Assembly (NCBI RefSeq): GCF_048128805.1 | Contig: NC_136016.1 | Span: 5,284,001 to 5,348,000 of the forward strand | Source of the DNA: Centroberyx gerrardi | Taxonomy: Eukaryota > Chordata > Actinopteri > Beryciformes > Berycidae | Direction of reading: 5' to 3' | Length of the DNA stretch: 64,000 nucleotides | Shown here: in pieces, positions 1 through 10,602 of the stretch | Position numbering within the stretch: the stretch's first letter is position 1 | How the letters are laid out: each line of letters starts with the position of its first letter | Notes under the pieces: model-generated | What the model saw: the letters and a program-made list of their open reading frames with translations, nothing else | Told to the model about the DNA's origin: nothing | Databases searched by the model: none | Program-made: the position numbers and the translations under genes

Positions 1-401
1 AAATGCAGCTCTTTTTAATAGCCTGAGTACCTCACTCATTGGGATTAATTGTAATGAAACACATTTAAAACACTTTTGATTGCATGATGTTGAGCTTTGT
101 GTCAAGTAATGTACATCATCAAGAAGGAGTGGAAAGAGCCCAAGTAGGAATGGAAAAAAGACTAAATTGTCTACTTCCTAGTGTGGTTATTTCTGCTTTG
201 ATACACATACTGCGCATGCACATACACACAGACACACACACACACGCCTTGAAAAGTTCTGAGCCGTTTCAATAATACTCTTAGTCTCTCATAAGTATTT
301 TGAGCAGCACATTATGGTAGAGTAGTAATGTACAGTTTGTAGTTTGTGTTTTGTAGCATCCCATCGGGCACTAATGGGAACTCTTTGTTGTCTTCCCCCA
401 G

Positions 402-3268
402 TGCTCCAAGACCTACTCTAGCCAATTCCTCGAGACCTATGATGCTCACAACATGGCGGTGGATGCTGTCAAGTGGAACCACTTCCACCCCAAGGTCTTC
501 ATCTCTTGCAGCTCCGACTGGACCGTCAAGATCTGGGACCACACCATCAAGTAAGACCGCTGAGTGAAAAGAGTCGAGGCTCAAACTGTTTATTCATGCC
601 TAGTTAGCGTCTTTGTTTTAGCTTTACGTACTGTATCTCACTATATCATGGCACATTTTCCATGGAAAACAATTGCTGAGGTTAGTTCCAGTATAGTCTT
701 GATTCCTATATAAATTCCATAGTCCATACTATACTGAGTACATCAGGTAACTGCTGCTGTGATCACTATCAAGTAGACAGTCTCTCATGGACACTGTAAA
801 AAACATGTCAATCTCAATGTACATTCAAAGAAGGGACAGGAAAACCATCATGCCTGCAGTCTTTCCATAATGATAGAGTAAATCTATAACTTTGAATTTT
901 AGCATCAGGTATTTGAGGGCTGAGGCTGGTACATGCTGTATTTCTCTAGGACAAACTTAGCCAGTCCTGAATGAACAAAATGGCTTGCAGTTTAAGAGTG
1001 TGTCTCACATCAGGTCTATTAGTCAGGCGAAAAGGTGGCTTAATAAATCTGCACCTCAGCCTCCTCTGTGATAAACGTGTCCCTAATTTATAAATCCCCA
1101 TAGCCCTGACTCAAGTATTGCATAGGCTATATTTCTCTGGGTTTATCTACTGTGTCATTCTACTCAAAATGACCCTTGTGTCTACCCAAGTTACAACTAA
1201 TTAAAATGGAAAGTTTTGCTTACACACACGCACACACACACACATATACACACCCTCATTAGTATTCGAAGAAGCTCTGTAAACATTTTGTTTCTTCCTC
1301 CTGCTCACAGTGGTGTTTCAGAAGTTAATAACGTGAAGACAGTGTGCGCAGAGCCTTCTGTTTGATCTCCACTCCTTTTCTCTGCCAGGCTGTGACGAGA
1401 CATTGGTGTCTGGACATTTTGTAACTGATTCCAGTGTAAAGATGGCCTTACCCCCCTAGGGAGCCTGTAGGGAGAAGTGCCATATGCCCAGACACACAGA
1501 AGAGTGATTTGAGAAAGAGCTTTTTTTTTTAGGAGAGAAAATCTCCACAGTGTGATAAAAGAGGGTACCAGGCTAGATTCACTTTCAACTCAAAGTCTCT
1601 GTAGCATGACCAGGAACTATTGATTTCATAGGCCAAAAGAGTAATGACAGTGGCTTTGGACCAGGGCACATCTCATCTCATCTCATCCTATACTGTCTAT
1701 CTGTTCAGTTTTCTGTGTTTGTGAAGGATGTGATAGCATTTCGAAGGCACACACAACCATTCGATGCAGTACAACAAAAAGTGACCGACTTCCTGCTGTT
1801 TGATCTTGTGCGTCCATGTTTGTTTGCAGCACTCCCATGTTCACATTTGACCTGTATGCAGCAGTTGGAGACGTGGCTTGGTCTCCATACTCCTCCACTG
1901 TATTTGCTGCTGTCACCACGGACGGCAAGGTAAGAGCGATTTCAAAACCTACGCCTTTTAATCCAGAGCTTGGCTTCGGAGTTTTAGCAGTTTAAGTATT
2001 CTTGCTTGTTAGTAATCAAGAAGTGCCGTACTTCCATAACGTCAATTCAGATGCTGGAGGGTCAGACTTGATCCAGTTTTCTCCTCATTTATCACTACTA
2101 TGAACCGAATGCACCTAAACCCCTTTGATCCCTCATCGTTTTTTCAGGTTCACGTTTTTGACCTAAGCGTCAACAAATACGAGGCCATCTGCCAGCAGCC
2201 AGTGGTGGCCAAGAGGACCAAGCTGACTCACATCGAGTTCAATCCTGTCCATCCTATCGTCATAGTGGGGGATGACCGGGGCTACGTCACCAGCCTCAAG
2301 CTCTCCCCTAACCTCCGCAAGAAACCCAAGGTGAGAGTCTGATCCAGTGCCAAAATGTCCTCTATCAGCCTGTGTGTATAGTAAATGAAGTCTGAGGTTT
2401 GGAGAGACAAGATTCTACTGGGGTGGATGATGCTTGTGGACTCATCACTTCATGGTGGAATCTGGTGTGAATATGTGTTCATCAAGTACTGTTTACCAAG
2501 ACCTCACAGGGTTTCTCCATGGGTCACCCCACTGTGCCAGTCCTGTCTAACTAGCTTGATAATTGAAGCTCCAAATTCTTACCACAAGCAGCAAATAAGG
2601 CTCAGTGCATTTCATCAGAACTCAATGTGCTCATCTCATCGCTGATTAGAACACAGGTTGCGATCTTAGGAGATATTGACTTGAAGATAGAGTTTTATGG
2701 ATTTGACCTGTGCTGGTTTGTGCCCAGTCAGACTTTCTCTGTACCGTGGAGGGAGCCTTATTGAGCCATTCATCATAGCAGAGATATTATGTTGCAGCGA
2801 GATTTGATGTTGATTCACTTAGTGCATGCAGCTGTCTCTCTGGATCAGCTCCCTTACTGTGTTGTATCAGGCTTATTCAAGTCAAGTCAGATTCAGTCTG
2901 AGAAAGGCCTGTAACCATAGTGAAGACTTTGATAAGCAGAGGCCAGTTAAATATCCACCCTGAGAGAGAGGGAGAATGGACTTCTGCAGCAACACAGGAC
3001 AAATACTGAGCCATAATACTGCTCTTCAATGGCTGTGCTTTCCTACAGACAGGAGTATTTAATGTGCCAGTAACACTTCCGTGCCACACACTTTGCAATG
3101 TTTGTCACCTGCCATCAGTGATTTCTGATGTGTGTATGTGTGTGTTGTTTGTATGTGTGTGAGTAGGGGAAGAAGGGTGAGGAGCTGCCCAAGGGTCCGG
3201 AAGTGGAAGCAGCCAAGATGGAGAAGCTCCTGAGTCTGCTGAGGGAACCAGAGCCAGGCTCAGTGTAA
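402..3268 (+). CDS. dnai1: Dynein axonemal intermediate chain 1, 3' part (partial)
   Basis: DNAI1 is a WD40-repeat intermediate chain of the outer dynein arm; it holds the motor complex on the axoneme of motile cilia. Four exons are visible, each with AG/GT borders and compatible phases: 402-550, 1830-1929, 2148-2330 and 3167-3268 (TAA stop). The peptide includes WD-type segments such as [32 protein letters not shown] and [19 protein letters not shown]. It ends in a charged tail, [17 protein letters not shown], matching the C-terminus known for DNAI1 rather than DNAI2. The first roughly two thirds of the protein lie left of the window. I see no frameshift or stop in these exons. Intron lengths are 1279, 218 and 836 bp. 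The identification rests on recognition of the family sequence, not on a search. Confidence 0.93.
1222..1256. repeat. CA microsatellite in a DNAI1 intron
   Basis: A CA-rich run in the intron between 551 and 1829. A shorter CA run lies near 230-246. The remainder of the intron shows no exon, RNA gene or clear element. Confidence 0.8.
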
Positions 3269-3463
3269 TGTGAGCACCATGGCTACTCTCACCAACACAG
3301 CGACATTCATTCTATTATTAGTATTCTTATATTCTCACTCATAAAAGTCCCACTCTTTGTTCTGCGTGTGGAACAGTAATCGACAGCATACTGTGAACAG
3401 TTGTCAGGACAATTGATGCGATCGATTCAATGACAAAACGATGGGTGAATTTTGGATATATTT

Positions 3464-3469
3464 ATTAAA
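3464..3469 (+). terminator. Candidate polyadenylation signal of DNAI1
   Basis: ATTAAA, the second most common vertebrate poly(A) hexamer, lies about 195 bp after the DNAI1 stop codon and is followed by a T-rich stretch. It is a plausible 3' end; no transcript evidence is available. Confidence 0.45.
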
Positions 3470-3746
3470 AGTTTTTCATTCTCTTCTCTCTCTCTGCTGT
3501 GCATACATTATTCATATTCAATGAATTATGCATTTGTTCATAGTTTTTGATACATATCAGACAATCAACATTACAATTCCAAAGATTTGGTTGAGCTCTT
3601 ATGCAGGGATTGAATACACCCCTTCTGTATGTATTGTCCAAGTTGTTTAAGATAAGAGTGAGGAGGGGAGAGTTACTGTAAGTGAACAGAGAGGTAAATT
3701 GGCATAATAGATTGAGCGTTTATGGACCAAACCCAGACGACTACAT

Positions 3747-3947
3747 TTACACACTCAGCCCTATAGTCTTTGGTCGCTTGGTTGAATCAATAGTCGGCTT
3801 CTCATTTACTCCCACTGGCTTATCATTGGCAAGATCAGTAGCTGGCTTCAGCAAGGATATAGCCTCCACCGGCCTCTCAGTGGTCTTAATTTTGGCCCTT
3901 CCCTTGCGCCATAATGGTATGGCAAAATGCCCCTCCATTTGTTTCAA
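3747..3947 (-). other. Short open frame of unknown status
   Basis: On the minus strand an open frame of about 66 codons, open for some 8 more codons upstream, encodes a lysine-rich peptide with segments such as LKQMEGHFAIPLWRKGR and KPATDLANDKPVGV. The first codon counted is TTG; a true ATG lies three codons further in. I recognise no family. It could be a chance frame or a fragment of a transposon polyprotein. It lies between DNAI1 and a hAT-like element. The rest of 3269-4204 shows nothing else. Confidence 0.12.
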
Positions 3948-4196
3948 CCTAACCTGCTCTCCCAGTGCAAAATGATTCTCTTCCTGGTTATTTCTGTGTT
4001 AACAATGCAAAATATTGCATTGTTGCACAATTCATTGTAGGCTTAGGCTGTAATTCAAACAGTGCAAACGTTCATTTTTCCATAGAAGTATTTCCATAGA
4101 AATATGCAAATAACTTCCAGACTAAAACATAATCACCTTATTGACATGATTAAATATTTATTTCACACTCACTCAGGTCAACAAAATAAAATATTA

Positions 4197-5198
4197 GGAT
4201 ACAGTAGGGCTGGGCGATTAATCGAATTTTATTTTCGATTACGATTTTGGCTTCCCACGATTATGAAAACAAGAAAATCGAGATAAAACGATTTTTATGC
4301 CTCATTCCGTTTAGCAATGTTGCTCTCGTTTTGTCTTGTGTTGTAAATCCAGCGCACCCCTTTCCTCCGCAACGGTGCGCTCCGCTCCGCCCCTCCTCCA
4401 AAGCCCAAACATGCTGTGGTATAGTTTCAGCTGGAGTCGGTAACAGAGAGCCGGCCGGCGCGTTTCTCCGTTTATTTTTAAACCTTCCTTGGTAGAAGAT
4501 GACAGAAAGAGAGCCGTTGGTCGACAGGAAAGGTAAAAAAAAAAAAAATCATTGGTGTGGAAACACTGTACAGACCCACGGTGCGTGTTCAATTGCACTG
4601 AAGCACTGCGACATGGTTAAATTACCTAATTCCACTAACGTTACTTAAATACCACGAGGTAACGTTAAAGTCACCTACCGTTTAAGTCTGTATGGCAGCG
4701 AAGACAAGTTACTGTCTACAAATCCCCATTACTGACTGTGGTATGTTAAGTTTCACTTTTGTTTTCACACCGCGAGACCCCAAATTACAGACGTGATGTG
4801 ATGCGACATCAGTCAGTCAGGTGCCTCTGTTACCTGACTAAGTGACTGACTGAAAGATTCATAGATTACACAACCTACTGAATATTTTGCAGTAGGTTGT
4901 GACAGTGCACTACAACATAGTCGGTGTTATTTATTTTTTATATATTATTTATTTTAGTTATTTATTTATCTCATTTTTTTTACTTTTATTTATTTATTTA
5001 TTTGCATTTATTTCTTTGTTTTTCAGTTCAATTATATTTAAAGTTCAAAGAAATCCAATGGGTTTTTTTTAAAAGTTCAATAAATGCATGATGTTCCCAA
5101 AGTCAATGAGTAATCGTGTTAAATAATCGTGATCTCAATATCAATCAAAATAATCGTGATTATGATTTTTGCCAAAATCGTGCAGCCCTAGGATACAG
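4197..5198. mobile_element. Non-autonomous hAT-like DNA transposon with target duplication
   Basis: The element runs from 4205 (TAGGGCTGGGCGATT) to 5190 (CGTGCAGCCCTA). The short terminal inverted repeats TAGGGCTG/CAGCCCTA are followed by subterminal ATCG/CGAT-rich sequence. It is flanked by an exact 8-bp duplication, GGATACAG, at 4197-4204 and 5191-5198; 8-bp duplications are the hallmark of the hAT superfamily. No transposase is encoded. A GC-rich patch at about 4340-4540 holds an ATG (near 4499, reading MTEREPLVDRKG) followed by a GT donor-like site. This may be a remnant of the parental transposase's first exon (inference). The middle, 4925-5030, is T/A-rich with TTTA runs. Confidence 0.9.
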
Positions 5199-5758
5199 TG
5201 CCATAAAGTATATGAGGTATGTGTTCTGATGTAGCAGCATGCATTCACTCTCATTTGGGAATCACAGTACTAGACCAGACAGAATGTGCGTCAGTGTTTT
5301 TGTAGTAGTTCTCAGCACTTGGGAGTGAATGTGATTCCTTCTTGGTTTTTTAATGTTGTTTTTCAGCTCAGAGAAGTTGTAAAGTGGTAAACAGTCTGGT
5401 TTTTCCCACTACAGTTGGGCTTGCTGTGGACAAAAACAACTGAAAACCACCATCTAATGCAATGACATGAATGTGTGAGAGAAGTTGGGAAATACATTCT
5501 GGCATATGTCTGTAAAGTGACTGAAAATTCCCGCCTTCCTCAGAGAATTTATCAAATTCCAGGACTTTCCCTGTGTGGAATACACCTGTCTAAATTCTGC
5601 GGTATTCCAAAAATTCCATGACCAGTGGGAACCCATCAGTAATCTATGAATCTTAATCACAGCTTTGTCATATATCAATTCCATTTCAGTGTCAGTGCCG
5701 TTTCATTTGCTCTATAAGGCCTCTGCGCAACGTCCAATCATCTTTTGTCACTTTGGCA

Positions 5759-8101
5759 TCACGGAAACAGCAGCTCTCTATCTGCCATCCTGCCGTTCCC
5801 TTTCAGAACCATCCTGTCCTCGTAGACGGAGAAGGTGCCGAAAGCGTCGCTGTCCGGCGGAGTCTCGATGACGCCCTCCAAGGTGAGGTGGTGCACTCCC
5901 AAGTCTTTGTCCTGGTGGTATCCGCCGTCATGGTCGTGTCCGGCCATGAAACACACCACGCAGCTGTGGGAGCGCAGTACGGCCAGGAGCTCGTCGAAGT
6001 TCCAGGCGAGGCAGACGGGATCGGTGGAGCTGGGGTGAACAGGGAGGTGACCTGTCCGAAATAAACAGTTTGAATTGTCAGGCTTGATTCGGTCGTCAGT
6101 ATCATAACTACTGTAACTGTAACTATTGTAACTACTACAACAAATTCTACTACTGCTACTAATTCTCGAAGTGTTCAAAGGTATCGCATCCCTACCTGTA
6201 TCTCTTCACTGTGACTATCCAATAAAGCAGAAATTACATAAAAATAATCTTTAAAAAATGTTCAGAGAAAGGGCATGACTGGAAAAAGGTTGAGAACCAC
6301 TGTCTTATAGGCATTCGGAGTAGTTCACATGCGATGTCTAAATCGGAAAGACTTCACTTACTGACAATGGTGACTCGTTCCGTTTTCTCATCAGCCTGGG
6401 ACAGAACAGCATCCAGCCAATCCAGCTGCTCCTTACTGAACCCGCCGTTGAACTTCGCAAACCTCTGCTCTAGACCCCCAGACACTGTAAGGATGGATGG
6501 ATGGAAATGTCGTTGAATTATTGGTCAGACAGTTGGCTGGGAAAAATACAACAAAACCCTTGCAATTTCTGCCTGTACTATACCCTAGTACCCTAGTCTT
6601 AACCACATTTATACATTTAAGTGGCCTATTCTGATACATTGTCATACCCGACAGAATGGGCTACCCTACTTTTAACCACATTTATACAGATAGTAGCCTA
6701 TTATCCTACTGGGCAATGCTGCTCTCGGGGCAGCAATAGTGTACTGTAGGTGTATGACATGTTACCCTAGTCTCAGTCTATTGTTTACAGAGTATTGCTG
6801 CTGTTGGGGCAAACAGCGTTCTATAGGCAACTGGCATTCTACCTTACATTTTACCACCCGACAGGATGGGCTATCCAAGTCTTTACCACAATACATTTAG
6901 GCCTAAGTAGCCTATTCTGATAAATTGTCCTACCCGACAGGATGGGCTACCCTACTCTTTACCACATTTAAAAAGGTAGCCTTTTCTGATACATTTTCCT
7001 ACCCACCAGGACAGTCTACCCTACTCTTTTCGATCTCATTCAATCAACAGCTGATGTGACTATCAGCAGCCAAGTGTCCTGTTGAAGTGTCCTATAGCAA
7101 AACTCTGAACCCTCCACCTGTTCACTGATTGTACGCCACCCTGAGTGGCAGCTAAATAACCAGAATGTAAATGAAAGAATGAATGAAAAGTTTAGAGGTA
7201 GGTCACTAGTTCGAATCCTAGTGCTCTCCCTTTACTCAACAACTAGTTGAGGTGTTCTTGAGCAAGGCATTTAACCCCCAACTGCTCCAGTGGAGCTGTT
7301 CAGTACTAGACTGTGGTGGTACTGGGCAGCTCCCAGTGGTCAACAGTGGTGGTACTGGGAAGCTCCCAATGGTCAACAGTAGAAGGTTCTGGCTGTACTG
7401 GGCAGCTCCCAGTGTAAATGTGTTCAACTGTGTGAATGTGAAGCATTCTGGAAAATATCACACATGCTTAGTCGACTCTCCCTGGACAAACAAAGCTTAA
7501 AAATTGAGACTAAGTAACAGGCCTGCATACCTGGAGGACAGTTGAGATCCTCATTGCTGTTGTGCTCCCTTAACAGATTCAAAGCAGTGGTGTATTTCTC
7601 ACTCGACTCCTCTCTGCCCAGCATGCTCACATCATAGGCATCCAGAACGACAAATCTGAAGCCGGGGGCCGGGCTGAAGTGGTAGGCGTAGATATCAGCA
7701 CCGGCACTGGGCCCACCCCCCTTGTCAGAGTAGGATGTGCTGTTGAGCTTTGAATGCAACAGTGTGCTCCTGCTGAAATTATAAAACTCGTGGTTACCCC
7801 ACACATGGTGGACCTCCGCAGGGCCGGAGTTGAACTCTCTCAACACGGTGTCCAGTGCTCGGTCTGAGGCGTTGTGCCCTTTATTGAAGCCGTCGATAAT
7901 GTCTCCCAGCTGGAGGATGAATGTAGGTTTGACAGGTGACTCGGACCAACTTTCCTGAGCGTTTCGCAGCAGCTGAAGACTGCTTCTGTAGTACCGTCTC
8001 CTTGTCCGACGAAAATTGAACCCGTCGTCGATGTCGGCGTACTGAATGTCAGCTATCACTCCGAACGTAAACAGTGGCGTTTGGTGGAAACAGTCGTCCA
8101 T
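5759..8101 (-). CDS. adprm: Manganese-dependent ADP-ribose/CDP-alcohol diphosphatase
   Basis: A calcineurin-like metallophosphoesterase; family members hydrolyse ADP-ribose and CDP-choline/CDP-glycerol with Mn2+. Exons in coding order: 8101-7531, 6484-6362 and 6051-5759 (TGA), totalling 328 codons against about 340 in mammals. Visible metal-binding blocks are [11 protein letters not shown] (D near residue 16), [22 protein letters not shown] (rebuilt across the exon 2/3 junction) and GHDHDGG. Start: the ATG at 8101 gives MDDCFHQTP, which aligns with the usual start of the family. An open frame continues upstream to 8272 but contains no ATG. The first intron (6485-7530) carries degenerate tandem repeats and a SINE-like element; the second is 310 bp. 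All junctions keep frame. The gene neighbours the myosin cluster in human as well. Confidence 0.95.
6570..7030. repeat. Degenerate tandem repeat in ADPRM intron 1
   Basis: At least four imperfect units built around CCCGACAGGATGGGCTA followed by CCCTACTCTTTACCACATTT and TAGCCTATTCTGATA. They lie near 6645, 6855, 6935 and 7005, with irregular spacing and some inserted sequence. No coding potential is seen. Confidence 0.7.
7190..7440 (+). mobile_element. tRNA-derived SINE-like element with internal 33-bp repeat
   Basis: An RNA polymerase III B-box-like motif, AGTTCGAATCC, lies at 7208-7218. It is followed by GTTCTTGAGCAAGGCATTTAACCC, typical of fish SINE bodies. A block containing GTACTGGGCAGCTCCCAGTG is repeated about two and a half times at roughly 7312-7412. 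Inserted in ADPRM intron 1. Boundaries are approximate and no target duplication was identified. Confidence 0.6.
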
Positions 8102-9395
8102 TCTCGATGGTTTCTTAGAAATATTGCCTGATATCAGTGTGTATTTCCCGAAAAAATTTGCTATACAGGAAGAGCTAACCAAGTACCGGTAGCTTCTTAA
8201 CCTCCTCACAATATGCTGAAATCCAGCCAGACCGTTTACTGTAATTACTGAAGAAAAAGATACGGAAGACAATTTCCTCCTACTGGATACTTACTACATA
8301 GTCGTTACTAGTGTCAAGTGAAACATAATAAAAACGACGCCTTCCGGCCATAACCTTCAAAATAATATAGTAATAAACCCCATATCAAACGTATGCAAGA
8401 TCTAACCGCTAAGTGACAACATTACGTTTACGCGTTTATTTTGAAGGCAAATTTGCGCTACTTCCGGGCTTATGCTGGTTCTCTCTAGATAGCTTGACGT
8501 AACTGCAATCACGAGGGTATTATTCATGGCTGGTTATCATCCTGCTTACTTCCGTCTTCACAGGTTACGTCTCCTCCTTTTGGCTGGGAGTCTCACATTG
8601 CATTATTTTTTCCCAGAAGAGGCTTGTTTGATTTAACAGCGTAATAAGGTTTTAATAAACTACGTATGACGTTGTGAGACCTAGACACATCTCTGAATTA
8701 GTATTAAAAAAAGCAACGTTACTTAGCAGGTACAAATATTGGCGCATGCGTAGTATGGCTGTGTCATTGACAATAATGAATATTAAAGTTAGAACATTCA
8801 GCTCTTACATAAATTAGCAGCTGTATGCGTTAGCTAGCGATTCTGCTGGGTGACTCGTTAACTGATTCGTTAACTTTATCAGGCAGTTGTACTAATTTGC
8901 GAATTTCCCGCCCCTATTACGGACAAGGCTGGAATAGGATGGTAACTGTCTTGATGTTGTCGACTCTTTGGATACTGTCATAAGTCATACTATTGTTACA
9001 TTCACGAATGTCCTTTCAGCGTTGATAATGCGCATAACCGAAACCGCTGTAGCTTTCTGGTTATGTGTTTGCCATTGGCAAATTTAGGCACACGAATATA
9101 GCTGTATGGCGAAAACACAATTATTGATAGGTCATGTGACATGACATAGCCTATGGCATGGTGTGAATATGAGAGAACCAGCCAAACACAGAAATCTGTC
9201 AATTTAACGTCGTTTTGCAGTACTGGCAAACGTACTGATCTGTTATAACAGACAGAAAACATTTAATGAATCACACAGGTGTGCTGGGAAATTCGGTTCA
9301 CACCGTCCTCTGTGATGTATTTTGGTTGAACAAGATTATGTCAGGCGAACCAATTCTAAAAGTGGAAATGCTATTGAAATAAGTGCTGCTTGGTT
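8102..9395. other. Upstream region of ADPRM, no gene seen
   Basis: This stretch should hold the ADPRM promoter. An ETS-like CTTCCGGG lies near 8461 and an NRF1-like GGCGCATGCG at 8741-8750; both are common in housekeeping promoters, but the assignment is inference. No exon, RNA gene or clear repeat was identified otherwise. Confidence 0.4.
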
Positions 9396-9854
9396 ATGGA
9401 GGACCATATTAGTCATAATTAAATAAATAAATATGTGTCATTAAAATAAATAATTACATAAATTAGTAATTGTTTGATTGTTTTCCTTTCATTTAAAAAA
9501 TATTAAATAATATTATTTCATAATTATTGTTTTCATAATAACATGACTATATTTATTTGTATTTTTATTTCATAAAAACTTTTTTTTATTTTTCAAATGG
9601 CTTTTATTTTCAATTACATGATGATATTATTCAGAATTACATTTTTCAAAGTGGTTCTTTTATTTCCCTTTTTCTTTTTTCGTTGCTCCTCTTTTTATTT
9701 CATAACTCTTCATTTCATAATGTTACTTTTCATAATGTCTCAGCCATCTGTCAATCAAAGTGAATGGGGTGGGATCTATTTGCTGATTGGGTAATCCTTT
9801 GCAATCGATTATTTTTCCTGGCTCTGAGGCTGGTCTTGCCCCATGGGCCAAATG
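9396..9854 (+). mobile_element. AT-rich MITE-like repeat, copy A
   Basis: It begins ATGGAGGACCA and ends GCCCCATGGGCCAAATG. The core includes GTCAATCAAAGTGAATGGGG and GCAATCGATTATTTTTCCTGG. A second copy in opposite orientation lies at 19223-19558. Copy A is about 120 bp longer because of extra T-rich sequence near 9590-9720. No transposase is encoded; class unknown. Confidence 0.75.
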
Positions 9855-10115
9855 AGGTTAAAAATATATTCATTAGTTGGATGTTGAAGGGTATAGTCCA
9901 GAGCTATCATCTCTGTTGATCCTTAAGAAACTCCTTCAGCTTTATTTTTACATTTGGAAAGACATGTACACTGTTTATTGCCTATTTTGGTCTTGGCCTT
10001 TTTGGACGTGGTCTTGACTTGAACTCAACTGGACCTGGTCTTGGAATTGACTTGGACTTGATTAAGGTGGTCTTGACTACAGCCCTAAATTTGAATGCCC
10101 TGTTCTTTCCCACAG

Positions 10116-10602
10116 CTGGAGGTCCCATCGCTGACATCCTGCAGCAGGCCCTCCTGCCTGTGGTCAGCCACTCCAACTGCACCAAGCCTGACTGGTGGGG
10201 CAGCCTGGTCACCAAGAACATGATCTGTGCTGGAGGAGATGGACAGCTGGCTAGCTGCAACGTGAGTCACATTAATTTCCCACAACACTTACATTTTATT
10301 CTACAGTCTCATGTAATATAGAAATGGAGTTCCTGTGAAAATATACCAGCCTCACAGTTTAGAATAGTTTTACACAGTGCCATGTACAATTTCTAAATGT
10401 TTTTGCCATCTTTTGCCTGAACATCACGTCTGGCTCTGTTACCCCTCAGGGAGACTCTGGTGGCCCCCTGAAGTGTCAGAACCCTGACGGCTCCTGGGAC
10501 GTCTGCGGTGTGGTGAGCTTCGGCTCCAGCATGGGCTGCAACTACCCCAAGAAGCCCTCCGTCTTCACCCGCGTCAGCGCCTACATCTCCTGGATCAACA
10601 AT
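10116..10602 (+). pseudogene. Orphan pair of pancreatic elastase (CELA-like) exons
   Basis: Two exons with intact splice borders: 10116-10261 and 10450-10602. They read [20 protein letters not shown], then [17 protein letters not shown], then [30 protein letters not shown] and [17 protein letters not shown]. This is the C-terminal third of a chymotrypsin-fold elastase, with the catalytic Ser motif GDSGGP. The exons for signal peptide, propeptide, catalytic His and catalytic Asp should lie upstream, but I find none before ADPRM. The expected tiny last exon after the donor at 10603 is not convincing; a weak candidate acceptor lies at 11476-11480. Neither exon has a stop or frameshift. I read it as a truncated duplicate, possibly recent. 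An assembly break is the alternative. Confidence 0.75.

Noticed and set aside
5803-6105. Second minus-strand frame overlapping the last ADPRM exon
   Set aside because: It is the wrong frame of a clearly coding exon, with no family resemblance.
8102-8272. An N-terminal extension of ADPRM: 57 codons with no acidic residue, looking like a mitochondrial presequence
   Set aside because: The frame opens with TTG and holds no ATG before the known family start at 8101, so translation of it is not supported without an unseen upstream exon.
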